From contig NC_071354.1 in NCBI RefSeq assembly GCF_943734655.1, positions 12,680,001 through 12,744,000 on the forward strand: DNA of 64,000 nucleotides, written 5' to 3'. Positions 22,540 to 32,978 of this stretch are shown piece by piece. This DNA comes from Sabethes cyaneus (lineage: Eukaryota; Arthropoda; Insecta; Diptera; Culicidae). The stretch's first letter is position 1, and every line of letters starts with the position of its first letter. The notes under the pieces were generated by a model. That model made no database searches, was not told where the DNA came from, and saw only the letters and a program-made list of their open reading frames with translations. The position numbers and the translations under genes were made by a program.

Positions 22540-23556
22540 GTCCCCGACATCAAAAATGAAGGTACTTTCAGTTACACTTTTGGCTCTATCTCCACTGATT
22601 TTCAATCGATTTTTATGCAACTAGTCTTAAAAGAACCTCATTAGATTGGCCTTCACTGGAAAAATATGCTGGTAAATTATGGTTCCATTTTCCCGGAGAC
22701 ATTCCAGATGGTGGTGGTATTTTTTTGACGTCATAAGTAACAGATGAAATAAAATTAGAAATCTGCCTGAAAATATGACAAATGGGGTATCAAATCACAG
22801 GATTTTTCAACACGAGCTCTTTAGTGGACATTTGGATGTATTTTGATCCGATTTGGACATTTTCACACCCCATTTGCCATATTGTCGAAGAGAATTCCAA
22901 ATGGCCACTTTTGAGTTCCGGTAGAACCGATACCGGATGTTCCGGAATGTTCAGATCGACTCAAAATACATCCAAATGTCCACTCACGAGTTCGTGTTGA
23001 AGAAACTTGTCATTTGATATCCCATTTGCCATGTTTTTGAAGAGAATTCCAAATGGCCACTTTTGAGGCCGGTAGAACCGATGCCGGATGTTCCGTAATG
23101 TCCAGATCGACTCAAAATACATCCAAATATGCACTAAAGAGCTCGTGTTGAAAAATCCTGTCATTTGTCATTTGTCATATTTTCGAAGAGAATATTAATG
23201 ACCACTTTTGAGTTCCGGTAGAACCGACAACGGATGTTCCGGAGTGTGAGGCGTAAGTCAGCGCTCTACAGGATAGTGTAAAAGTCATTATTAATGACTA
23301 CAAAAAAAAAATGGATAACTTTTGCGCAGTCAATTGAGCAGATTTCTAATTTTATTTCATCTGTTACTTATGACGTTAAAAAAAATCCCACCGCCATCTC
23401 CGGGAAAATAGAACCATAATTTACCAGCTTATTTTTCCATTAAAGGCCAATATAATGTGGTTCTTTTAAGACTAGTTGCATAAAAATCGATTGAAAATCA
23501 GTGGAGATAGAGCCAAAAGTGTAACTGAAAGTACCTTCATTTTTGATGTCGGGGAC
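22540..23556. mobile_element. Foldback element with ~220 bp inverted arms
   Basis: The arms begin GTCCCCGACATCAAAAATGA on both strands and run inward for about 220 bases (22540-22766 and about 23338-23556) with roughly 90% or better identity. Between them lie three imperfect repeats of a module with CAAATGGCCACTTTTGAG and GTAGAACCGA ... CCGGATGTTCCG, some in inverted order (CAACACGAG ... CTCGTGTTG). No coding sequence and no clear target duplication. Resembles foldback-type non-autonomous DNA elements. Confidence 0.75.
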
Positions 23557-23744
23557 GTAAAGGTTAAACTGGCCCCAAATTAATTATGTATTATTTCGGA
23601 TATTTTATTATGTTCACTGTAAATCAAATCGATGCGGATGATCTGATAGTAAAACCTTACGTTTTTTGTTTATGGTTATACATTTTCAAGTTAATAACGC
23701 TATCTGGGTGATTTGGCCTTTTACGCAGCATGCTTTATGTTTTA

Positions 23745-24430
23745 TAGCTTTACTAGCTGATTGCCCGATTTTACTCGGGGCCCTTTTGTCTCTCAGCCAC
23801 TTGTACCCCTGTTATTGTAACGAAAATTCCCACGAGTTGTCCCCAAACAACTTGTAAATCTGATTTCTTCTCGGTAATCCCAATAAATCGACGCAAAGCT
23901 TTTTTGACGTTTTTAAACCTCCCTCTTGTTAATGGCTACCCTATTCCCCCTTTCAAAAATCCAGCCACTTGTATCCTATCATTTCCAATGCAAGAGAAAC
24001 GCACCCCTTTACCCATCTAAATTTTCATCTCTTCTTGTAAGAGAACGCCTCCCTCTTTTGTCAATCTCCCTGCGCTGATTCTTTCATGCCAACAAACATG
24101 TGTTTGACAAACGACGTTTAATGAAGAACAGTCCAGAAGTTCCGGAGCTATGGCGGAACATACATTCATACTCACGTTTATCGTCCTCACCTCCCACCTG
24201 TTATGAACCCCCCCTCCCCCTTTTGTCAACCTCTTCAGTTCTGATTTCCTTATGTCAAGGAGTATGTGTGCAGAGTTTGATAATGAACCGTCCAGGCATT
24301 TCGGAGTTAGGGCCTCCTTGTTATGAACCCCCTCCTTATATCAAGGAACGTGTGTGCCAAGTTTGGTGGTCAAGGCGTTTTGGTGAAACATACAAAGATG
24401 CTCACGCTCACTTTTATATACAGCAATCCA
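23745..24430 (+). repeat. Interspersed repeat family A, near-complete short copy
   Basis: Starts CTAGCTGATTGCCCGATTTT, passes through CCACTTGTA and CCCCTTTACCCA phrases, then two copies of the GTGTGCCAAGTTTG-type module, and ends GAAACATACAAAG ... CTCACTTTTATATACAG. With the copies at 4445 and 30165 this defines the ends of the family. Non-coding. Confidence 0.75.
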
Positions 24431-24929
24431 TTATGTAAGAATGCTAATAGGGACCGCTTAATGACCGACGCAACTCACAGTTTGCTTTGATGAATTGTTG
24501 TTTGGCGACCAAAAAAATGCTAGAAAACGGCAATATGGCTTCGCATAAAAAATGTTTTTGATGTTGAATTGAGTACTAATGTTCATCATAATATCATAAT
24601 AGCAGCAAAAAATCTGGTTGGTCACCCAAGAAGCACAGTTTAGGACCATTTAGTCGAAGCAACTGGATTACGACTGAAATTAGTCATTTTTCGGTTTTCA
24701 GAACAACTTTGTAACTAGCGTGCTAGTAGGGCAGGGTGTTAATAGAACTCTAGAACTGCAATACATTGTATTACTACGCCTCACTTATAATAATTTTTTA
24801 GGAGATGTATCGCATCTGTTATAAACCTCTTGAAAACCAGTACCAGGCTATGTTACGAAACAAACAAGGTATAAACGGCCCTTAGAACTTAACCCTTTTT
24901 TATCGACAGACTTCATAGGTGGTTATTAG

Positions 24930-25905
24930 GGGCTGGTACCGAATGGCCGAAATACAAATGGCCGAAATACAAATGGCCGAATCACGAATGGCCGAAATCC
25001 AAATGGCCGAACACCAAAAACAGTCTCAGAAGGCCGAATCACGAAAGGCCGAATGGCTTAATGCTTAATGGCTTAAGGCTTAATGCCGAATCACGATTGG
25101 CCGAATCCCGAAAGACCGAATCACGAGTGGCCGAACCACCAAAGGCCGAATCTTCCCGGAATGCCTAAATCAACAAAATTTATTGCTCATTTTGTGAGAC
25201 CTTACATATTTTGAATAATTTTTTTCATCTATTTCTTTTCGTGAATTTGAAACATCCTTCTGAAAAACCTTTAAAATTTTCCCCTCTATTGCCTTTTGTT
25301 CCACTCGCAGCTCTGTGATGATCCGCGTCATTGATAGGTGAAGGAAAAAAGCTTTTCGAAAAATTCTGTACCTTAGTTTCAGAAGAACAAGACATGCTCT
25401 GCGTCTTAATTTTTATTTTGGTAGATAGTTGCTTCTTTCCCTAAGCGCGAATGATTTACGTTTATTATAGGGTTCGAGGTTTATTGATCGTGTTAGCAGC
25501 AAATATTTCCTAGATGATTTAGGGCGAGTCGGCCGTAGGCTGCGAGTGTGCGCCGGTGACCCGACGTCGGAAGCGCTGACCACTACTATTTAGGTGCATG
25601 CATTTTCCTAGGTTTACTGACTAGTAAGGATAATCCCTTAGTTAAGTCCGAACGAGCGGGAGCGAGTAAGGACAGTATATACCCAACATTTGTGCAGGTA
25701 CCGTGATTATTTTCGGCCGAATATGACGTTCGGCTATTCGTGTATCAGCCTTTTGTGATTCGGTCACTCATGATTCGGCCATTTGTGATTCGGCCGTTCG
25801 TGATTCGGCCATTAGATATATTATGCCATTTGTTATTTCGACCATTTGTGTTTCGGCCATTCGTGATTTGGCCATTTGTGTTTCGGCCATTCGTAGGTAA
25901 TCCTT
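24930..25905. mobile_element. Element bounded by inverted arrays of a GGCCGAA minisatellite
   Basis: 24945-25160 holds about a dozen tandem 15-17 base units of the form AATGGCCGAATCACG. 25710-25890 holds the same units inverted (TGATTCGGCCATT). The core between them is about 550 bases, including a G+C-rich patch (25520-25590). Outside the arrays, TTATTAG occurs on both sides (about 24923 and 25902), a possible 7-base target duplication. Array-type inverted ends are a hallmark of foldback elements. No transposase. Confidence 0.65.
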
Positions 25906-25914
25906 TATTAGAGT

Positions 25915-26030
25915 ACAGGACAATTATGGGCCTAGTGCAATGATCCTACTGACTCTATAGCAGCACCGTCCAGCCCAGATTCGAACACACGATGACTGGT
26001 TTGTTAGCCCAGATAACGCAAGATCGTAGA
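25915..26030 (-). mobile_element. SINE family 1, copy 2
   Basis: Minus-strand copy: GTGTTCGAATCT (complement of 25975-25986) after AACAAACCAGTCATCG, followed by GGTGCTGCTATAGAGTCAG and AATTGTCCTGTACTC. Same head and body order as the copy at 19235. It abuts the right end of the GGCCGAA foldback element. Confidence 0.65.
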
Positions 26031-26835
26031 AGATAGATTGCAGTAAGTTGTGCGCATGTCAATTTTACATTGGAATTGCATAATGATTAGATTATGTCAA
26101 AGCAAAGTGAACAGTAAGTTGTTTTGTAGTCGTGCGTGTCCTCCTATAAAATGCATGACTATGAATTATAAAACAGTATAGATGATTGTAATATTAATAA
26201 TTGTATTTTGTCATATATTCAGGAGTATCACACCGCTGAAAATAAAATGCAAGATAGAATTACAAACATGACTTCATATTTCTCAGTTGCAACTGATACA
26301 AACCAAATTGCTTACTGGAAGGCCAGCATCGTACCCCAAAGCTGACTGGGCTGGCGAATTTTGTCTGTAGCCGCTTTTATTATAAGAAGTCACTTATCCT
26401 AGATTATTACTAAATATACAAAAATATGTCAAATTTGGCCGAATTTCAACATCTTCGATATTATATCAACACGCCAAGATGAATAAATTCTAACAAACTT
26501 AGTAACTTATTCTTATTCTTATTTTTATTCTTATTAATACCATCACAGCCACAATAAAGAATTCCTGGAAGTAATTTTAATTATTTCTAATTATAGAGAT
26601 ATTCCAAATTATTTTCTTGTCAGTATTAACATTTGCAAAATATCAAAGATCAAATATCAACTATGAAGTATTTCCGCAAAGACGATTATACGCATTGAAT
26701 CTTGTGTGAATAAGCAATTAATACATAGATGCATTTCTAAATCAACAAGGGATGAAGAAACGGGAACGTCTCGTACCAACCGTCTCTGAGTAATTTTAAC
26801 TTTGTGTTCGTTGGGAGTATCTATGCTAATAATGG
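26031..26835. other. AT-rich DNA, no gene
   Basis: AT-rich sequence with a short TTATTC repeat (26508-26536). No coding or transposon signal was recognised. Confidence 0.4.
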
Positions 26836-26839
26836 TTAA

Positions 26840-28162
26840 GGGTAAACGGGGTAACAACGCCCGCCGGGGTAAAGCCGCCCACCATGGTTTTACAGGGCCT
26901 TGCTCAAATTGGTGTTAAATGTTGATGACAGTCATATTACTGAATGCGTACGCAATATTTTACAATACCTTGTACAGCAATATCGTATAAACTATCGGAG
27001 AAATAAATAAAAACAGATTTTTCGTTATAATCGTTTCGTTTTTTATAACTTTGTTCCCACAGAACTTAGGGTTTATTTTATTCAAAACGTTAAAACTTTT
27101 AGTAAATCCAACCCATATCGCATCTCTGATCCTGTCTTCATCCGACAGTACCTAAATTAGGTAACTGTTCATGCAGTTTTGTTGATATAAATAGTGAAAT
27201 GTGTAAATCGGACATTTGAGGGTAAAACCGCCCACAACGAACGGCGCAAGACCGTCGTTCATAATGCTAGTGCGATAAGGAGATTTTTAAAATTATTGCA
27301 TAGTTTGGACCAAAGAATCTCAGATTTACATAAAACAATGTAAATGTGCTTAACTTGTAGCTGGTAGACTGTTTGAAAAAATCTAATTCGCCAATTTTCC
27401 CTGCGGGCGCTATGGACATTTCTTTGTTTATTCGGATATAGCTTTTTTCAATAGTTCCTCCCTCTTGGAACAAATATCATGGAATAAACATTTTTTTAAT
27501 AAAAATATAGCAAATTTTCGTAGCAATGCAAAAATAATATGTATCTGGTTTATCAATCAGAACAATTTGAAATGTCAAAAATGACTTACCGGATCAATTG
27601 CAGGAACTTTAATACACATATTGTTATATTTTATCTTAGATCCTCTCTAGTCCTTAAAGATTGACTCCAGGATACCTAACTCGATCCATCTTGTTGTCTA
27701 AGGAAACTATACGATATCAATTTCAAGATTGTTGGTACCAATATTACTGATATTCTTCCAATACGAGTGGTTGCCGGACACTCTTTCGAAATTGCGAATC
27801 TGGGGGAACCATGTATTGTTTGATGTCAAACTGATTTAATTTGTTTAAATTAGATAAATTCACGAATCCAATGCCACCAGTTTCGTTCAAATCGGTTGAA
27901 TATTGTTAAAGTTATACGCTATGGCGGTTTTACCCCGTTAGTGGGCGTGTTTCACCCCGCATGGAAAAAATACTCTTTTTTTTTGACGTGTTTTCAAATC
28001 GCAATAAAAAATAGAAAATCATTGCAGATATTTATGTTTTTATTTTTTACATGTAGGTAACAGATCAATTGTTCATTTAAAGCAGATAAATTAGAAATTG
28101 AGCTACAACTTTTTTTTACACAGGTGGTTTTGCTTAAGTGGGCGGTCTTGCCCCGCTTACCC
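26840..28162. mobile_element. TTAA-flanked TIR element
   Basis: Flanked by TTAA at 26836-26839 and 28163-28166. Inverted ends GGGTAAACGGGGTAACAACG and, on the other strand, GGGTAAGCGGGGCAAGACCG. The interior repeats GGTAAAACCGCCCA-type phrases in both orientations. 1323 bp with no transposase. The TTAA rule suggests mobilisation by a piggyBac-type enzyme, though the GGGTAA terminus is not the common CCCT form. Confidence 0.65.
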
Positions 28163-28624
28163 TTAAGTGATACTCCGGACCTTCAGGGCTTGGGGTTGAA
28201 CTTATGGCATTCACTCCAAAAACCCGGCTGCTATTGGCCAAGGTTATAGCGCCTAATTTCGCTCATAAATTCTAACAAACCTAGTAACGTCAAATAATTT
28301 GACAGTTCCGGTAAACATGCTTTTGTGATTACAAAAGTCATCTCTAATTACTACGCACTTCTACGCCTTACTGGAAACCCATTGCTCACACGCGATTTAT
28401 TGTTGCTGTAGGAGGTTTTCCCACTGTGCTGTTGCGGAGTTTTTCAAACCGGGGGAAAGCAAACCAGTAACACAACCACAAATTAGCAATCTCCATGAGC
28501 AGAGCGCACGGTCCCGTTCGCTGCTCTAAGCTTTTGTATGCTTAAAGTTAAAGCTTTCGTAATACTCAAACTTAATGTGCTTAAAGGAACGCTTAAGTTA
28601 TACATAAGGTATCATTGTGACCTC

Positions 28625-28765
28625 CCAGATGACCTCAAGGTACGACGGTGGTCTACCAAGTCAATCGTATGTTCGAATCTCAGCTGGGAGAGGCTGTTAG
28701 AGTCAATACGATCGTAGCACTTGCCCTGCAATTGTCCTGTACTCAGGACAGCTGGTTGCGAAATC
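28625..28765 (+). mobile_element. SINE family 1, copy 3
   Basis: Head GGTGGTCTACCAAGTCAATC, B-box-like TGTTCGAATCTC (28670-28681), body GAGTCAATACGATCGTAGCA and AATTGTCCTGTACTC. It is followed immediately by a SINE family 2 copy on the other strand. Confidence 0.7.
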
Positions 28766-28774
28766 TGTTAATTA

Positions 28775-28945
28775 ATGTTTTATTTTGGAAAGGACAGAAG
28801 TGTCTGATGCAAAGTATGATTAATAGGATGAACTGGAAAAATTTCGATCAAATCATTGACCAAAAATATATCGGGGTGGGGCTCGAACCTATACTCGTTC
28901 GGTACGGTACCTGAATGTTTCACTCAACACTCACTAAACTACTGC
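28775..28945 (-). mobile_element. SINE family 2, copy 1
   Basis: On the minus strand: AGTAGTTTAGTGAGTG head, B-box-like GGTTCGAGCCCCAC (complement of 28876-28889), then TGGTCAATGATTTGATCGAA and a TCTGTCCTTTCCAAAA-like end. Related copies are at 45250-45425, 45650-45805 and 59775-60010. A further tail piece lies near 30050-30110 (CATGTCGTAAACTTATTCAA). Confidence 0.6.
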
Positions 28946-28974
28946 TGTCCGTTATATTAGTCTAACACCTACTT

Positions 28975-29870
28975 TTGTTTATTCTCCCAATTCTATCACT
29001 CCCGTTTATGCACCATACACTCCTATGCGACAATATCGTAAGCTGGTGCCGTAGTAACTGGTTACTTATTAGTATAGCTAAGTGTCATGTTATTACCTTT
29101 CACCGCACTATGAATCCAATAGTGTTCCAGTATCAGATCGACAACCAGGAACTAGCAAGAGTAGATCACGTTAGCGACCTGGGTGTTTTGTTAGATGCGA
29201 AGCTCTCTTTCAATTCACACCGCACAGACGTCATCGCTAAGGCAACACGTCAGCTTGGCTTCATCTCGAAAATTGCTCGGGATTTCAACGATCCTCTTTG
29301 CGTAAAGGCCTTATATTGCTCACTGGTGCGACCGCTACTTGAATATGCAAGTTTAGTATGGTGTCCTCAACAACTTGTTTGGAACTTGCGAATAGAACGT
29401 GTACAAAAACGGTTCCTCCGATTCGCACTACGTGATCTACCTTGGCGTGATCCGGCGAACTTGCCCCCGTATCCCGACCGCTGCCGCCTTCTTGGCATCG
29501 ACACTCTTGAACGCCGCCGAAAGATTGAGCAAGCAATGTTTGTAGCAAAAGTGATAAATAGTGAAATCGATAGTCCGAGAATTCTATCGCAGCTCAACTT
29601 TCGTGCCGCGCAACGTACCCTCCGTTCTAACGGTTTGCTTCAGCCCCGTTTTCACCGCACGACGTTTGGATCCAACGAACCGTTAACCTCCTGCATGCGT
29701 ACCTTTCGTACAGTAGAAGACCTGTTTGACTTTGGTGTGCCGTCTAACAAATTTCGACAAAAGCTTTTATTGTGTAGACTATAATATTTTTGTGTCACTT
29801 TTCGAAATTTTTCATTAAGACAATTAGTCAGATGAATATTATATTAATAAATAAATAAATAAATAAATAT
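28975..29870 (+). pseudogene. Jockey/CR1-like LINE, 5'-truncated 3' end with (AATA)n tail
   Basis: An uninterrupted frame to the stop at about 29784 gives SWCRSNWLLISIAKCHVITF, VDHVSDLGVLLDAKLSFNSH, ALYCSLVRPLLEYASLVW, FLRFALRDLPWRDP and LPPYPDRCRLLG: the RT thumb and C-terminal part of an insect non-LTR retrotransposon. A short 3' UTR leads to ATTAATAAATAAATAAATAA (29845-29868), the terminal microsatellite of such elements. RT catalytic box and endonuclease are missing by 5' truncation. The open frame shows this is the youngest LINE insertion in the window. Confidence 0.85.
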
Positions 29871-30164
29871 TATTCTTGTATGACTGCTCTTTGTCTGCTC
29901 TTTGCTGTCGAGAAGATAGACTGTTATATACAAGGTCAGTGCGATAGAAACAAGCATCGGGTTACTGAACGTCACTTTGGCAAGTTTCGTGAATAAACCA
30001 CCACATAATGGGTTTTTCTCTTTTATTTACTAGTATGTATATGAATCTATACGGGGTCATGTCGTAAACTTATTCAAAAGGGAAGGGAGGAACACAAAAA
30101 GTCAAGTTTCAAAAACGGAAGGTAGCTCCCAGGCTTTTTAATTCATCATGACTTAAAATAATAT

Positions 30165-31530
30165 TCATACTAGCTGAATGCCCGATCTTACTCGGGGAGC
30201 CTTTGTCTCACAGCCACTCGTACATCGGTTATTGTAACCGAAATCTTTATAATGCAAAAATACAACGCTTGTTCCTCTTTCGGACGTTCCTCCCCATTTG
30301 TCAGCTCACCTTCTTTTGTCTACCCGGCCACCTGCACATCTGTTTTCTTTACGGAAATCCCTATAAAACCCTATAAAAAAAAACAAAGCCTTTTCTCCTA
30401 GTTGCACCTTCAACTTTTAACAATGGCCTCCCCACCCATAGGAAATGAACAGTTTTGTTATTGTACTTTTCTAAACACAGCTTTTTATTTATTTATTAGT
30501 TTAGTACTACATGCCATCCTAACAAAAAAGTAGAAGGTGCAACGGTGTTTCTTCCATGGATACAACAAACCTTACATTCCTTTCATCTCACTTCAAGAGA
30601 AAACTTGTGTGTAAATAATGTTTTTAGTTTCACCACCAGGAGCAAGTATGCACAAATTATTAGCTGAGCCTACTCTGAAACATGCCACATAAAGTTGACC
30701 GTGGGAAAAACATGGTGTTCTCAGATCAACTCCACACCGTTTGAATGATTACCCCTCTGACTCAAACAGAGTCGGCCAACAACAATTAGCACTAATGATC
30801 GAACACTTTTTATACGGGTCATTTTGATTCGGTGCATAATTACACTTGACAAATCTATAGCTGCGAGCATTGCAATTTAGTGTTTCGTATTCTGATTTTT
30901 TCTATTTTTCGGATAAATTGCTACAGTCATATGGGCGTTACTCCCCCCTTCTCGTCAGCAACCTCCTGTCAACAGCTCCTCCTACTCCCCTACTCTTATG
31001 TCAAGAAACATCTGTGCCTTGATGAAAAAAGGTCAAGCCGTTTCGGAGTTATGGCCTCCCCCTTTTAGGGATCCTCCCCCACCTATTAGGAAACCTCCCC
31101 CCTCCTTTTTTGTTGATCCCCTAGTGCTGATTCTCTTATGTTAAAGAGCATGTGTGCCAAGTTTGATGAAAAACGGTCAAGTCGTTTCGGAGTTATGGCC
31201 TCCCTCCCTGTTAGGGACCCTCTCCCACTTATTAGGAACCTCCCCCCCATTTTTGTTTACCCCCCAGTGCTGATTCTTTTATGTCAAGGAACATGTGTGC
31301 CAGCTTTGATGAAGAACGGTCAAGACATTTCGGAGTTAAGGGCTCACCCCCTGTTATAAACCCCCCTTCTTTTGTCAACCCCCTAGTGCTGATTCTCTTA
31401 AATCAAGGAACATGTGTGCCAAGTTTGGTGGAGATCGGTCAAGGCGTTCTGGAGTTATGGTGGAACATACAAACATACAAACATACAAAAATACTCACGC
31501 TCACTTTTATATATACAGATATAAAAATTT
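30165..31530 (+). repeat. Interspersed repeat family A, long copy with tandem modules
   Basis: Starts TAGCTGAATGCCCGATCTTA and ends GGAACATACAAACATAC ... CTCACTTTTATATATACAG. The 3' half (30960-31460) contains four copies of a 120-140 base module: CTTATGTCAAGGAACATGTG, CAAGTTTGATGAA, GGTCAAGCCGTTTCGGAGTT. An AATAAA-rich unique insert occupies about 30480-30900. No coding sequence. Confidence 0.75.
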
Positions 31531-31689
31531 AGCATTCAGTAATACATGAGATCACGCAGATAAACTTTACATAGAAAATAGTTAGCAGAGAGCGCTTGCG
31601 TTTAAACATCGAATATACAAATTGAGTCGTTTGGGTTTTACCAGGTTTTCATATCTGTACATTGCTGTACCATTAAATTGTAACACCGA

Positions 31690-31980
31690 TTTTGGACCCC
31701 TCGCTCCGGATGACACAGTGTTCATTTGGTGTTCGCACCAGCTGTAATTTAGGTACAACAACCAACTCCTGTTGGTTCCTCTCCAGTCAGCTCCCCCTTC
31801 TGTCACGTAGCCAATTATGCATCTGTTTGCTCTCTGAAAAGTGCTATAACGGAAGCCAAATAAAGCTTTTTTTCTATGTATTCCTCCTCGGTGGACCCCC
31901 TTCTTGTCTCGCAGTCACTTGCACAACTGTAATCGGTCTACATGTCTAGAGAAATGCAACCCCTTTTACTTATTTGGACA
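31690..31980 (+). repeat. Interspersed repeat family A, 5' part only
   Basis: Shares the CAGTCACTTGCACAACTGTA and GAGAAATGCAACCCCTTTTA phrases with the 5' halves of the copies at 4445 and 23745. The 3' modules are absent. Confidence 0.5.
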
Positions 31981-32887
31981 CATTATAGAGCCAAAAATAA
32001 TTGACTGACATGATCGGACATGATAATATAATTCAAGAAAAGATTACATTATCGTGAAAATTTCGTCATTAAGAGATTTAATATTAGAGAACAAAAAAAA
32101 TATTTGAAAAAATTCTCGACTCTTCTTTGCAGTTTTAACTGCCATGCACAATTTTGCGAAAAAACCTTTACACATAATATGTGTTGTGGATTGCTGCTCG
32201 GAAATCGGAAGTTTTCCTACGGGAATATAGGAGACCCCGAAATTTTTAAATATTTTTTTCATTCATAAGTCCATAGCCATGCTCATGTACAAAATTTAAT
32301 GGAGTTCTTTTCGATAGTTTTAATAAATGCCCGAATATTTATATTGACCATTTATTAAAACGTATCTTGGAACATTGTAAGAAAAATTTTAGATTACGTT
32401 TATTACGGTTTTTAACATTTTTAACATTTGTTGGAAATCTTCAATTTGACAGTCTTCTCAGGTGAATTTCTAAAATGTCCGGCACGCTGTAAATATTTAA
32501 CTATGCGTCACCATTTGTTTGTAAATTGATGGAGGCGCCTGGCCTGTTTGCCGCAATCCTGCTTTCAAAATTGATTCGCAAGAATCGCTGGGAAACAAGC
32601 CTATTCTTGTGAATCTAATAGGAATAGGTCCATGTTGTAGGTATCAAATTGTCAAAATCTTTTACGTAAACTTTTATGTATTTTGATTGTCACTATGATT
32701 GTAATGCCCGTGGTTTCGTAGTTTCTCTTTCAGTGTACTGCAGTGGTAGCGTTGCATGGTTCATTGTTATAATAATGATAATTGATGATAGGTAAGATTT
32801 ATCTGTTGATCATAACTGTAACAAACCTAAGCTATACCTAATGAATTTATATTAACTTCTTTGAAATTCCATTTAATTTACTAGCAT
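31981..32887. other. AT-rich DNA, no gene
   Basis: About 900 bases without recognisable coding, RNA or transposon features. Confidence 0.4.
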
Positions 32888-32978
32888 GTATACTGCCGCT
32901 GCTCGCATAACAATCGCATTTATATGAAAAACTCCATAGAAAATGGGACTTTTGTTATGCGAGTAGCGACAGCATAGC
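32888..32978. mobile_element. 91 bp MITE
   Basis: Inverted ends: GCCGCTGCTCGCATAACAA (32895-32913) and TTGTTATGCGAGTAGCGAC (32952-32970), with the pairing continuing outward through TATACT/AGCATA. The 38-base spacer is AT-rich. No clear target duplication. Confidence 0.7.
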
